Under the pieces are notes generated by a model. That model did no database searches, was not told where the DNA came from, and worked only from the letters and a program-made list of their open reading frames with translations. From assembly GCF_900104095.1 (NCBI RefSeq), contig NZ_FNJO01000003.1, forward strand, positions 248,001-312,000: a stretch of DNA of 64,000 bases, in the 5' to 3' direction. The translations under genes were made by a program, and so were the position numbers. Positions 19,753 through 28,509 of this stretch are shown here, one piece after another. Position 1 is the stretch's first letter. Each line of letters begins with the position of its first letter. Source of the DNA: Ralstonia sp. 25mfcol4.1. GTDB lineage: Bacteria > Pseudomonadota > Gammaproteobacteria > Burkholderiales > Burkholderiaceae.

Positions 19753-20478
19753 TCAGGCGTCGCCGGCCAGCACCTGTGCGATATGGAGCACGCGCGTCTG
19801 CGCATCGCCCGAGCGGCGCAGCCGGCCTTCGATATTCAACATGCAGCCCAGGTCGCCCAGCACCACGGCGTCGGCACCGCTGGCCTTGATGTTGGCGCAT
19901 TTCTCGTCGACGATCGCCGTGGAGATATTGCCGTACTTGACCGAAAACGTACCGCCGAAACCGCAGCAGGCCTCGCAGTCCTTCATCTCGGTCAGCTGCA
20001 CGGCGGGCAGCTTGCCCAGCAAGGCGCGTGGCTGTTGCTTGACGCCCAGTTCGCGCAGGCCCGAGCACGAATCGTGATAGGTGATATGGCCGGCAAAGCT
20101 GGAATCGAGCTTGTCGATCTTCGCCACGTTGACCAGGAAATCGGTCAGTTCGAACACGCGTTCGCGCAGTCGCTCGTAGCGGCCGTTCAGCTCGGGGTCG
20201 TCGCGCAGCAGGTCGTGGTAGTGGTGGCGGATCATGCCGCCGCAAGAGCCCGACGGCACCACCACATAGTCGAACATCTCGAATTCACGCAGGAATTTCT
20301 CGGCCAGATCGCGCGACACGGCGCGCTCGCCCGAGTTGTACGCGGGTTGACCGCAGCAGGTCTGCGCCTCGGGCACCATCACCTCGTAGCCAGCCGATTC
20401 CAGCAGCTTCAGCACCGAAAACCCGATCTCGGGGCGCATGAGGTCCACCAGACAGGTGGCGAACAGTCCGATTCGCAT
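19753..20478 (-). CDS. lutA: Lactate utilization protein LutA (CCG-domain oxidoreductase)
   Basis: A 241-residue LutA/LldE protein. Two cysteine-rich CCG domains are visible: an N-terminal QTCCGQPAYNSGE with CLVDLMRPEIG before it, and a C-terminal DCEACCGFGGTFSVKYG with HDSCSGLRELG before it. These domains bind Fe-S and act in electron transfer, as in glycolate oxidase and heterodisulfide reductase subunits. The ATG at 20478 gives the usual length. It is the first gene of the lut operon, divergent from an IclR regulator that probably controls it. Confidence 0.93.
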   Translation of the reverse strand: MRIGLFATCLVDLMRPEIGFSVLKLLESAGYEVMVPEAQTCCGQPAYNSGERAVSRDLAEKFLREFEMFDYVVVPSGSCGGMIRHHYHDLLRDDPELNGRYERLRERVFELTDFLVNVAKIDKLDSSFAGHITYHDSCSGLRELGVKQQPRALLGKLPAVQLTEMKDCEACCGFGGTFSVKYGNISTAIVDEKCANIKASGADAVVLGDLGCMLNIEGRLRRSGDAQTRVLHIAQVLAGDA

Positions 20479-20640
20479 GGCGTTTTCTTTATCCAGACCC
20501 TGAAACCCCGTGATTATGCCCCTTTGCCCCACCGCTGCGGGCATCCGGCGCCGCAATCCTGTTCATCGGGCGGTGCAAAGTGGCTCATGACCCGCCGGGC
20601 GCCAGGCCGCATCAATCGAAGGAAATCTCGAAAATCACGT

Positions 20641-20677
20641 TTCACCTGTTGAAATTTTCACGATGCGAGATAGAATC
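20641..20677 (+). promoter_or_regulatory. Promoter of the IclR gene with overlapping operator candidate
   Basis: TTGAAA (20650-20655) and TAGAAT (20672-20677) are spaced by 16 bp. The inverted repeat TTTCA-CCTGT-TGAAA (20641-20655) covers the -35 box. It has the size and shape of IclR-family operators and could serve autoregulation and control of lutA. Confidence 0.6.
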
Positions 20678-20715
20678 AGGCAAACGCTTAATTTGCCGCA
20701 CGGCAACATTTCCAC

Positions 20716-21501
20716 ATGGCAGAAGCAGACAAGTCACCCGGCAAGACCTCGATCCAGGTGATCGAGCGCATGATGACGCTGCTGGACGCGCTGGCCCAGC
20801 ACGCGGATCCCGTCAGCCTGAAAGAGCTGTCGCTGGCCACCGGCCTGCACCCGTCCACCGCGCACCGCATCCTGAACGACATGGTGGCCTGCCGCTTTGT
20901 CGACCGCTCCGATCCCGGCAGTTACCGGCTCGGCATGCGGCTGCTGGAACTGGGCAACCTGGTCAAGGCACGGCTCTCGGTTCGTGACGCGGCGCTGGCG
21001 CCGATGCGGGCGCTGCATCGCGTGACGGGGCAGACCGTGAACCTGTCGGTGCGCCAGGGCGACGAAATCGTCTACATCGAGCGCGCCTACAGCGAACGCT
21101 CGGGCATGCAGGTCGTGCGCGCCATTGGCGGCCGCGCCCCGCTGCACCTCACATCGGTGGGCAAGTTGTTCCTGGCCGCCGACGAAGCCACGCGCGTGCG
21201 CACCTATGCCACCCGCACCGGTCTGGCCGGCCATACGCGCACGTCGATCACCGATCTGGCCAAGCTCGAACGCGAACTGGGGTGGGTGCGTTCGAACGGC
21301 TATGCGCGCGACAACGAGGAACTGGAACTGGGCGTGCGTTGCATCGCCGCGGGTATCTATGACGACTCCCGCCGGCTCGTGGCAGGCTTGTCGCTGTCGG
21401 CCCCGGCCGACCGGCTGCAGGACAGCTGGCTGCAGAATCTCAAGGAGACCGCGCTGCAGATTTCGCGCGGCATGGGCTACGTGCCCGAACCTACCGCCTG
21501 A
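20716..21501 (+). CDS. IclR family transcriptional regulator
   Basis: A 261-residue IclR regulator. A winged helix-turn-helix spans about residues 12-72 (LKELSLATGLHPSTAHRILNDMVACRFVDR). The effector domain follows, with LSVRQGDEIVYIERAYSE, GRAPLHLTSVGKLFLA and the family signature LELGVRCIAAGIYDDSRRLVAGLSLSAP. It is divergent from lutAB, and the 237-bp gap holds an inverted repeat at its own promoter. It is therefore the likely regulator of lactate use. The effector is not deducible. Confidence 0.9.
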   Translation: MAEADKSPGKTSIQVIERMMTLLDALAQHADPVSLKELSLATGLHPSTAHRILNDMVACRFVDRSDPGSYRLGMRLLELGNLVKARLSVRDAALAPMRALHRVTGQTVNLSVRQGDEIVYIERAYSERSGMQVVRAIGGRAPLHLTSVGKLFLAADEATRVRTYATRTGLAGHTRTSITDLAKLERELGWVRSNGYARDNEELELGVRCIAAGIYDDSRRLVAGLSLSAPADRLQDSWLQNLKETALQISRGMGYVPEPTA

Positions 21502-21544
21502 CCTGCACCGTCATCGTCGGCTCGACGGCCACGTCGGCCGGGCA

Positions 21545-21585
21545 AAAAAGAACGCGCCGGGGGCTGACACCCCACGGCGCGTTTT
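21545..21585. terminator. Bidirectional terminator between IclR gene and pbpG
   Basis: A stem AACGCGCCG/CGGCGCGTT with inner GGGG/CCCC is flanked by an A run on the left and TTTT on the right. It lies between converging genes. Confidence 0.85.
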
Positions 21586-21606
21586 CCATGGCGCAATGGC
21601 TACCGC

Positions 21607-22791
21607 TCAGGTGCCATGCGACTGCTGCGATACCAGGACCGCCGCAGGGGATCTAGGACCCTGCGTAAGATTGGGCGTTGACGGGAAAGGGCGCGGCTGG
21701 CCCCCTGCCGACGGCGGTTGATGCTCAAGCCAGTTGCGCACGCGCGTGGCATCGGCAAAGCGCGACAGCTTGCCCACAGAGTCCAGGAACACCATCACCA
21801 CGTTGCGATCGTTCACGCGGGTCTGCATGACCAGGCACTGGCCAGCTTCCGAGATATAGCCGGTCTTCTGCAGGCCGATATCCCAGCTGCCGCCACGTAC
21901 CAGGCGGTTGGTGCTGACGTAGTGCATCGTGCGACCCGACACGCTGACCTCGTGCTCCGGCTGCGTCGAGAATTCGCGGATGGTCGGGTTGCGGTAAGCC
22001 GCGTTGACCAGGCGAGCCAGATCCATCGCGCTCGACACATTGCTGCTCGACAGGCCGCTCGAATCGACGAAGTGGCTGTCGTTCATGCCCAGCTCGCGTG
22101 CCTTCTTGTTCATCGCCCCCACGAAAGCCGGCAGGCCACCCGGGTAGCTGCGGCCCAGCACCGACGCGGCGCGGTTTTCCGACGACATCAGCGCCAGCAG
22201 CAGCATCTCGTGGCGCGTCAGCGTCGTGCCGAAGCGCAGGCGCGAGCTGCTGTGCTTCTCGGTGTCGCGGTCGTCCTCGCTCACCGTCAGCATTTCATCC
22301 ATCGGCAGGTGCGAGTCCATCACCACCAGCGCTGTCATCAGCTTGGTGATCGAGGCAATCGGCAGCACCGCTGTCGGATTTTTCTGGAACAGCACCTCGT
22401 TGGTGTTCTGATCCATGACCAGCGCCACCGACGAACGCAGAGAGAGGGCGTCCTCGGTGTCCCGCAGGCCCATCGCCTCGCCCAGCGACGGTTTGGCCGG
22501 CACGAACGCGGCGCGCACCGGCGCGGCACGGCTGGCCACCACGGTGCGTTTGCCGTTCCTGACGACAATCACTTTGCGTGGAGACGCCTCCGCTTTCGCA
22601 GAAGCCACCTTTTTGGTGGGTTTTGCGGACTTTTCGGTCTTTTTGGAGGAAGTTTTCGTCGCAGTCGACTTCGTCGATGCGTACGCTGCCGGCGCGGCCA
22701 GCAGGGCAACCGACACCAGCGCCGACGTGGCGATAGCGGTCAGTTGAGGAAGGCCAAAGAGTCGGGACATGAAGGAATCGGTCCGGAACAT
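21607..22791 (-). CDS. pbpG: D-alanyl-D-alanine endopeptidase (PBP7-like)
   Basis: A 394-residue periplasmic S11-family peptidase acting on peptidoglycan cross-links. A signal peptide ends near residue 38. A Lys/Ser/Thr-rich basic segment (40-85) follows, then the serine-peptidase domain with SITK at 147-150, SEN at 204-206 and KTG at 309-311, so the active site is complete. A Pro/Gln-rich C-terminal tail of about 30 residues is not needed by the fold. An ATG at codon 8 (22770) is an equally good start for the signal peptide. It converges on the IclR gene. Confidence 0.9.
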   Translation of the reverse strand: MFRTDSFMSRLFGLPQLTAIATSALVSVALLAAPAAYASTKSTATKTSSKKTEKSAKPTKKVASAKAEASPRKVIVVRNGKRTVVASRAAPVRAAFVPAKPSLGEAMGLRDTEDALSLRSSVALVMDQNTNEVLFQKNPTAVLPIASITKLMTALVVMDSHLPMDEMLTVSEDDRDTEKHSSSRLRFGTTLTRHEMLLLALMSSENRAASVLGRSYPGGLPAFVGAMNKKARELGMNDSHFVDSSGLSSSNVSSAMDLARLVNAAYRNPTIREFSTQPEHEVSVSGRTMHYVSTNRLVRGGSWDIGLQKTGYISEAGQCLVMQTRVNDRNVVMVFLDSVGKLSRFADATRVRNWLEHQPPSAGGQPRPFPSTPNLTQGPRSPAAVLVSQQSHGT

Positions 22792-23086
22792 GATCTGTTC
22801 AGCGCGAATACGGAATGGCGCTAGTGTAGGAAATTAAGAAATTCTTAGCAAGATTAATGACTTACAGCGGCTCTTTAAAGTTTCATTCGCAAACATTTCC
22901 GCATTGCGGGAAAAGAGCCATATAAATCACATCACTGCTAACGCAAATACAACAGTTTTTAACGTGCTGAGTCTCAGGCGTCACGCCATCGTCGTCGGCC
23001 ACAGGGCAGGTCACGACGCCTTGTTTCCTGCCGGTTCCTGTCGATAACGGTCTGCATGGCGGAATCCTGATATCTGTCAGGGCAAT
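22792..23086. other. AT-rich intergenic region with nested inverted repeats
   Basis: No gene was seen. The 300 bp are much poorer in GC than their surroundings. They contain TAAGAA-A-TTCTTA (22835-22847) and an outer repeat GGCTCTTT/AAAGAGCC (22869-22876 and 22912-22919). Inside the latter is the near-perfect palindrome TTTCCGCATTGCGGGAAA (22896-22913), which resembles the operator at 48629-48645. The pbpG promoter must lie here. The remainder may hold terminator sequences for the nitroreductase gene. Confidence 0.5.
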
Positions 23087-23782
23087 TCAGGAGAGGAAAC
23101 GCACGAACCCACTGACTGGTTCACGTTCGGTTGTCAATTGATTGGCTGTCGCGCCCGGGTCGGCATAACCGAGCGACATGCCGCACACCACCATTTCCTC
23201 CTCGGTCAGCAGCAAGTGCTGCTTGATGATCGCGTGGAACTGCGTGAACGCGGCTTGCGGACAGGTATCGAGCCCGCGTGCGCGCGCTGCCACCATGATG
23301 CTTTGCAGGAACATGCCGTAATCGAGCCAGCTGCCCTGCTCCATGATCCGATCGATGGTGAAGATCAGGCCGACCGGCGCATCGAAGAAGCGGAAATTGC
23401 GGGCGTGCTGCTCGTGCATGCGCGCCTTGTCCTCGCGCTTGATCTCCAGCAGGCTGTACAGGTCCCAGCCCACCTTGCGGCGGCGCGACAGGTACGGGTC
23501 CACCCACTCGCGCGGATAGTAGGGATATTCCTCGCGGTACTTGGCGTCGCGGTCGGGGTCGTCGTAAGCGGCCAGCACATCCGCGCAGAAGCGCGCCTTG
23601 GCATCGCCCGCCAGCACGTAAACCTTCCAGGGCTGCGTATTCGTGCCCGACGGCGCCCGGCTGGCGACAGCAAGAATTTCCTCGATGGTTTCGCGCGGCA
23701 CCGGTGTATCCAGGAACGCCCGAACCGAACGGCGTGTCGTGATGGCGCGATCAACAATCGCGGCGTCATCTGCTTGCGACAT
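23087..23782 (-). CDS. Nitroreductase family protein
   Basis: A 231-residue FMN-dependent nitroreductase-like protein. TTRRSVRAFLDTPVP and ASRAPSGTNTQPWKVYVL are the N-terminal FMN-binding signature. GSWLDYGMFLQSIMVAARARGLDTCPQ and EEEMVVCGMSLGYAD belong to the C-terminal half. Electrons come from NAD(P)H; substrates may be nitroaromatics or quinones, but this cannot be decided. The ATG at 23782 follows GAGGAGACC. It is 25 bp downstream of a thioesterase gene and probably in the same transcript. Confidence 0.9.
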   Translation of the reverse strand: MSQADDAAIVDRAITTRRSVRAFLDTPVPRETIEEILAVASRAPSGTNTQPWKVYVLAGDAKARFCADVLAAYDDPDRDAKYREEYPYYPREWVDPYLSRRRKVGWDLYSLLEIKREDKARMHEQHARNFRFFDAPVGLIFTIDRIMEQGSWLDYGMFLQSIMVAARARGLDTCPQAAFTQFHAIIKQHLLLTEEEMVVCGMSLGYADPGATANQLTTEREPVSGFVRFLS

Positions 23783-23807
23783 GCTCTGTGGTCTCCTCAA
23801 ATCTTGT

Positions 23808-24251
23808 TCATTGTGGCTGGCCTACGACCAGCGCCTGCAATGCCTCGCGCAACGCCGGCGGCAACGCCACCGGCCTGCGCGTTTCGCGATCCACGTATAC
23901 GTGCACGAAATGCCCCTGCGCCGCCGCCACATCCTCGTCGTTGCGGAACAGCCCCACTTCATAGCGCACGCTCGAATTACCCAGCTTCGCCACGCGCAGA
24001 CCCGCCACGACCGTGTCGGGAAAGCTTAGCGACGAGAAGTAGTTGCACTGCGTTTCGATGACGAGGCCGATCGTGGCACCGGCTTCGATGTCGAGCACGC
24101 CTTCCCGGATCAGGTACGCATTCACGACGGTATCAAAGTAACTGTAGTAGACAACGTTGTTCACGTGGCCATACACATCGTTATCCATCCAACGCGTCGT
24201 GATGGGCTGAAAGTGCGCGTACGCACTACGGCGATCGGGTTCAGGCTTCAT
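23808..24251 (-). CDS. Acyl-CoA thioesterase (4HBT family)
   Basis: A 147-residue hot-dog-fold thioesterase of the 4-hydroxybenzoyl-CoA thioesterase/YbgC group. The motif [14 protein letters not shown] places the catalytic aspartate at 25. [16 protein letters not shown] and [29 protein letters not shown] complete the fold. The acyl substrate is unknown. It lies upstream of the nitroreductase gene on the same strand, a pair whose combined task is not clear. Confidence 0.9.
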   Translation of the reverse strand: MKPEPDRRSAYAHFQPITTRWMDNDVYGHVNNVVYYSYFDTVVNAYLIREGVLDIEAGATIGLVIETQCNYFSSLSFPDTVVAGLRVAKLGNSSVRYEVGLFRNDEDVAAAQGHFVHVYVDRETRRPVALPPALREALQALVVGQPQ

Positions 24252-24373
24252 TGGAATCGGTTCAGGACAACATTGAGCGAAACGGGATCAGCGCCGCAGC
24301 AGCCACATGCGAGGACCGTATGAGCGCACGGTATGCCACAAGGTTCCAAATTTTTTACGATGCATCGAAGCCA

Positions 24374-25321
24374 TCATGCGGCCGCCGCCGACATGGGCGA
24401 CGAAAGGCCGGCATCCAGTGCGCCGTAACGGGTGTGACAGGCCGCCGCCAGTGCGACGGTTTGCGTGTGTACAGCCACGGTGTTTTCTATCTGGTTGCCA
24501 TAGCCGCCCGCCATCGCCACGGCGATCGGCAGCCGGCGCGCCAGGGCAAAGTCGAAAACCATGCTGTCGCGCCGGGCCAGGCCTGCCATGGTCAGCCGCA
24601 GGCGCCCCAGCCGGTCGTCTTCATGCGGATCGGCGCCGGCGAGGTAGATCAGCAGGTCGGGAGCAAAGCGCGCCTGCAGTGATTCGAGCGCTCCGGCGAG
24701 CGCGGCGGCATAGGTGTCGTCGTCGCAGCCATCGGGCAACCCGACATCGAGGTCGCTGGCCTCCTTGCGGAACGGGTAGTTCCTCTCGCCATGGAGCGAC
24801 AGCGTGAACACCGATGGGTCGTCGCGCAGGATCGAGGCCGTGCCGTTCCCCTGATGGACATCAAGATCGATCACCGCCACACGCCGCACCTGGCCATCGC
24901 GCTGCAACTGGCGCGCGGCGATGGCGGCGTCGTTGAACACGCAGAAGCCGCCGCCCTTGTCGGCGTAGGCGTGGTGCGTGCCGCCAGCCAGGTTGACCGC
25001 GATGCCCTGCGTCAGTGCGGTGCGGCACGCCGCGATCGTGGCGCCGGCGGACCGGCGCGAACGCTCCACCATTTCGTGCGACCAGGGGAAGCCAATCTCG
25101 CGCTGGCGTGCCGGGTCCAGCCGCCCCGCCGAAACATCGGCGATGTAGTCGGCCGAATGGGCCAGCGCCAACGCATCGTCGCCAGCACGCGGTGCTTCAT
25201 GCAGTTGGAGCCCGGGCACCTCACGAACCACGGCATCGCGCAGCATGCCGTACTTGCGCATGGGAAAGCGATGCCCAGGGGGCAGCGGCAGGACGAAGTG
25301 GTCGGCGTAGAAGGCGAACAT
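24374..25321 (-). CDS. Histone deacetylase family protein (acetylpolyamine/deacetylase-like)
   Basis: A 315-residue zinc amidohydrolase of the arginase/deacetylase fold. The paired histidines are in AGGTHHAY (about 116-117). The zinc ligands are D154 and H156 in DLDVHQGNG and D231 in AGADPHEDDRLG. Bacterial members remove acetyl groups from small molecules such as polyamines, or from proteins; the substrate is unknown here. The ATG at 25321 has only a weak ribosome site. The gene is divergent from phaP with a 468-bp gap and has no close operon partner. Confidence 0.9.
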   Translation of the reverse strand: MFAFYADHFVLPLPPGHRFPMRKYGMLRDAVVREVPGLQLHEAPRAGDDALALAHSADYIADVSAGRLDPARQREIGFPWSHEMVERSRRSAGATIAACRTALTQGIAVNLAGGTHHAYADKGGGFCVFNDAAIAARQLQRDGQVRRVAVIDLDVHQGNGTASILRDDPSVFTLSLHGERNYPFRKEASDLDVGLPDGCDDDTYAAALAGALESLQARFAPDLLIYLAGADPHEDDRLGRLRLTMAGLARRDSMVFDFALARRLPIAVAMAGGYGNQIENTVAVHTQTVALAAACHTRYGALDAGLSSPMSAAAA

Positions 25322-25789
25322 CGGGGCGCGTGGGGGGTCGGGGCGCTGGAAGCTTGGTCGGCAAGTGACGCGTTGCAGTCATTTCCCGACCGGACAGTCA
25401 GCGATGGTAGCACCGACTTCAGCACTGGACCCGTGGCGATGCCGCAAGGCGTGTGAAACACCCGTTTTTCTCGCATCGCACCACCTCCGCGACGCCCGCC
25501 CTAGATCGGGACAAACCCTTACCCATGGCGGGATAGTGGCCCGAAATGCCCTTCCGAAGGAAAATCCCCCGGTATTTTTGGTGCGCCGCACAAAAACCGC
25601 TTGACACCCAATTTGCCTTGCTTAGAATTGGAATTGTTGCGGCGCATCAAAGACCGAGAATCTCGGAAAACGCCGACGGACATACGAAGGTACGCTCGGG
25701 CTGGCCAGACACTGAAGTCATGGCCCTGACATCTGGGCGGCTTAATTTTAATTTTGCTTGACCTTGAAGTTCACCACTGGAGACCAGCA
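25322..25789. other. Intergenic region between the deacetylase gene and phaP
   Basis: No gene was seen in 468 bp. The right part becomes AT-richer and holds the phaP promoter, leaving about 160 bases of untranslated leader before the phaP ATG. PhaR is the known regulator of phasin genes in relatives. I could not recognise its binding site with confidence. Confidence 0.5.
25601..25628 (+). promoter_or_regulatory. Promoter of phaP
   Basis: A perfect TTGACA (25601-25606) and TAGAAT (25623-25628) are spaced by 16 bp. This is one of the strongest sigma-70 promoters in the window, fitting a gene for an abundant granule protein. Confidence 0.78.
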
Positions 25790-26368
25790 ATGATCCTGAC
25801 CCCGGAACAAGTTGCAGCTGCACAAAAAGCCAACCTCGAGACCCTGTTCGGTCTGACCTCGAAGGCCTTCGAAGGCGTCGAGAAGCTCGTTGAGCTGAAC
25901 CTGCAAGTGGTCAAGGCCACGTTCGCCGAGAACGTCGACAACGCCAAGAAGGCCCTTGGCGCCAAGGATGCCCAGGAACTGCTGGCCATCCAGGCTGCCC
26001 TGGTGCAGCCGGTTGCCGAAAAGACCCTGGCCTACACCCGTCACCTGTACGAAATCGCTTCGGAAACCCAAAGCGAGTTCACGAAGGTTGCCGAAGCCCA
26101 GCTGGCCGAAGGCACGAAGAACGTGCAAGCCCTGGTCGACAACTTCGCCAAGAACGCCCCGGCCGGTTCGGAATCGACCGTGGCCATCGTGAAGTCGGCC
26201 ATCTCGGCTGCCAACAACGCCTACGAGTCGGTCCAGAAGGCCACCAAGCAGGCTGTTGAAATGGCCGAAACCAACTTCCAGGCTGCTGCCACCGCCGCCA
26301 CCAAGGCTGCCCAGCAAGCCAGCGCAACGGCCCGCACCGCCGCCAAGAAGTCGGCTGCTGCTGCCTAA
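25790..26368 (+). CDS. phaP: Phasin PhaP
   Basis: A 192-residue granule-associated protein that coats polyhydroxyalkanoate inclusions. The sequence is recognisable as PhaP1 of Cupriavidus: [56 protein letters not shown] and [18 protein letters not shown]. The C-terminal fifth is an Ala/Thr/Lys tail ending KKSAAAA. No signal peptide is present; the protein is amphipathic and helical. The ATG at 25790 follows TGGAGACCAGCA. It has a strong promoter and its own terminator, so it is monocistronic. Its codon choice is highly uniform, as expected for high expression. Confidence 0.96.
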   Translation: MILTPEQVAAAQKANLETLFGLTSKAFEGVEKLVELNLQVVKATFAENVDNAKKALGAKDAQELLAIQAALVQPVAEKTLAYTRHLYEIASETQSEFTKVAEAQLAEGTKNVQALVDNFAKNAPAGSESTVAIVKSAISAANNAYESVQKATKQAVEMAETNFQAAATAATKAAQQASATARTAAKKSAAAA

Positions 26369-26405
26369 GCACCGTAGTTCTCCAGCGTACCGGCTTCGGC
26401 CGGTC

Positions 26406-26456
26406 CGTTGGCAAAGCATCCTCGCCCTGCCCGCCAGGATGGGTGCTTTGCCAACG
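26406..26456. repeat. 13-bp perfect inverted repeat downstream of phaP
   Basis: CGTTGGCAAAGCA (26406-26418) and TGCTTTGCCAACG (26444-26456) are exact complements 25 bp apart, with an additional inner ATCCT/AGGAT pairing. No T run follows, so this is not a simple terminator. It lies in the 3' untranslated region of phaP and may protect the transcript. Confidence 0.7.
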
Positions 26457-26546
26457 GCAAGCGTGGACAAGAGGCGGCACCATCGCCATCGTCCATCGCC
26501 CTGTACCGATGTCTCCTCGGTACCGATTCCAAAAGGTATCGTTCGG

Positions 26547-26579
26547 CCCGGCCCTGCAAGCAGGTTGCCGGGTTTTTTT
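26547..26579 (+). terminator. Rho-independent terminator of phaP
   Basis: CCCGGC/GCCGGG closes around CCTGC-AAG-CAGG and is followed by seven T residues. Confidence 0.88.
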
Positions 26580-26630
26580 CGCCCGCCTGCCGGCGCCGCA
26601 TTTTCTTGGCGGTTAATTGAGTAATCCGCC

Positions 26631-26658
26631 AAAAAGAAACCCGCCGGACGGCGGGCTT
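26631..26658 (-). terminator. Terminator of the pyruvate dehydrogenase operon
   Basis: On the minus strand, GCCCGCC-GTCC-GGCGGGT is followed by TTCTTTTT, 20 bp after the lpdA stop. A second small inverted repeat, TTGGCGG/CCGCCAA, lies next to it at 26606-26632. Confidence 0.85.
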
Positions 26659-26679
26659 CGTCGGTGTCGAGGAGGCCGA

Positions 26680-28470
26680 TCAACGCTTGCGCGGCGGCGG
26701 CACGTCCGTGCAGACGCCTTCGTAGATCTCGGCGGCCATGCCGATCGACTCGCCCAACGTCGGGTGCGGGTGGATGGTCTTGCCGATATCCACGGCATCG
26801 GCGCCCATCTCGATGGCCAGGCACACTTCGCTGATCAGGTCGCCCGCATGGGTGCCGACGATACCGCCGCCGATAATGCGATGGGTTTCCTCGTCGAAAA
26901 TCAGCTTGGTAAAGCCTTCGTCACGGCCATTGGCGATGGCGCGGCCCGAAGCGGCCCACGGGAACACGCCCTTGCCATACTTGATGCCCTGCGCCTTGCA
27001 CTGGTCTTCGGTCAGGCCGGCCCATGCCACTTCCGGATCGGTGTAGGCCACCGACGGAATCTGCTTGACGTCGAAGTACGCCTTCTCGCCATGCGCGGCC
27101 TCGGCGGCCACGTGGGCTTCATGCACGGCCTTGTGCGCCAGCATCGGCTGGCCAACGATGTCGCCAATCGCGAAAATATGCGGCACGTTGGTGCGCAGCT
27201 GCTTGTCCACGTCGATGAAGCCACGGTCGGTCACGGCCACGCCGGCCTTCTCGGCGCCGATCTTCTTGCCGTTCGGCGTGCGGCCCACCGACACCAGCAC
27301 GGCGTCGTAGCGAACCGGTTCGGCCGGGGCACCCTCGCCTTCGAACTTGACGTAGATGCCGTCCGGCTTGGCTTCCACGCCGACCGTCTTGGTCTTCAGC
27401 ATCACGTTGTCGAAGCGATGCTTGTTCATCTTGTCCCAGACCTTGACCAGGTCGCGGTCCGCACCCTGCATCAGGCCATCGAGCATTTCCACCACGTCGA
27501 TGCGCGCACCCAGCGTGCTGTAGACGGTGGCCATTTCCAGGCCGATGATGCCGCCGCCGATCACGAGCATCTTGTTCGGGATGTCGCGCAGTTCCAGCGC
27601 GCCGGTCGAATCGAAGATACGCGGATCTTCAGGGATGAACGGCAGCTTCACGGCCTGGCTGCCGGCCGCGATGATGGCCTTCTCGAACCGGATCACGGTC
27701 TTCTTGCCCGTGGTGGCCTTGGCATCACCTTCGGTTTCCTGCACTTCAAGGTGATGCGGGTCCAGGAACGTGCCGATACCGCGCACCACCTGTACCTTGC
27801 GCGACTTGGCCATGCCGGCCAGGCCGCCGGTCAGCTTGCTGACCACCGATTCCTTGTAATGACGCAGGCCGTCCAGGTCGATCTTGGCTTCGCCGAACAG
27901 GATGCCGTGCGCGGCCAGGGCCTTCGCCTCGTCGATCACCGCTGCGTTGTGCAGCAGTGCCTTCGACGGGATGCAGCCGACGTTCAGGCAGACGCCGCCC
28001 AGCGAGCCGTAACGCTCGACCAGCACCGTGTTCATGCCCAGATCGGCCGAACGGAAGGCGGCCGAGTAGCCGCCGGGGCCGGCGCCAAGCACCAGCATGT
28101 CGCACTGGATGTCGGCGCTGCCGCTGTGTTTGGCGGCCGTGGGGGCTGCCGCCGGCGCAACGGCCGCAGCCGGGGCCGGAGCAGCCGCCGGAGCAGGTGC
28201 CGCGGCGGGCGCCGGCGCCGGGGCGGCGGCCGCGCCGCCTTCCACCGTGCAGATCACCGTGCCTTTGGCCACCTTGTCGCCAACCTTCACCTTGACGTCC
28301 ACCACCTTGCCGGTGGCCGACGACGGCACTTCCATGCTGGCCTTGTCGCTCTCGAGCACGATCAGCGACTGCTCTTCCTCGACCGTGTCGCCGGCCTTGA
28401 CCAGCACCTCGATCACTTCCACCGCGTCGAAATCGCCGATATCCGGCACCTTGACTTCGATCACACTCAT
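26680..28470 (-). CDS. lpdA: Dihydrolipoyl dehydrogenase (E3) with N-terminal lipoyl domain
   Basis: A 596-residue E3 subunit of the pyruvate dehydrogenase complex. Residues 1-77 form a lipoyl domain with the modified lysine at 43 (ESDKASM). An Ala/Pro linker (78-118) leads to the flavoprotein part. It has the [20 protein letters not shown] site, the redox disulfide [13 protein letters not shown], the NAD site [17 protein letters not shown] and the C-terminal [11 protein letters not shown] active-site histidine/glutamate. Strong ribosome site AGGAGGAAAAGC. It is the last gene of aceE-aceF-bph-lpdA. Confidence 0.96.
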   Translation of the reverse strand: MSVIEVKVPDIGDFDAVEVIEVLVKAGDTVEEEQSLIVLESDKASMEVPSSATGKVVDVKVKVGDKVAKGTVICTVEGGAAAAPAPAPAAAPAPAAAPAPAAAVAPAAAPTAAKHSGSADIQCDMLVLGAGPGGYSAAFRSADLGMNTVLVERYGSLGGVCLNVGCIPSKALLHNAAVIDEAKALAAHGILFGEAKIDLDGLRHYKESVVSKLTGGLAGMAKSRKVQVVRGIGTFLDPHHLEVQETEGDAKATTGKKTVIRFEKAIIAAGSQAVKLPFIPEDPRIFDSTGALELRDIPNKMLVIGGGIIGLEMATVYSTLGARIDVVEMLDGLMQGADRDLVKVWDKMNKHRFDNVMLKTKTVGVEAKPDGIYVKFEGEGAPAEPVRYDAVLVSVGRTPNGKKIGAEKAGVAVTDRGFIDVDKQLRTNVPHIFAIGDIVGQPMLAHKAVHEAHVAAEAAHGEKAYFDVKQIPSVAYTDPEVAWAGLTEDQCKAQGIKYGKGVFPWAASGRAIANGRDEGFTKLIFDEETHRIIGGGIVGTHAGDLISEVCLAIEMGADAVDIGKTIHPHPTLGESIGMAAEIYEGVCTDVPPPRKR

Positions 28471-28509
28471 GCTTTTCCTCCTGGGATGCGCGCCCTGCCC
28501 GCTCCGGGT

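Noticed and set aside
23782..23800. TTG start for the nitroreductase six codons upstream.
   Set aside because: The ATG at 23782 has the GAGGAGACC ribosome site in front and matches the family start.
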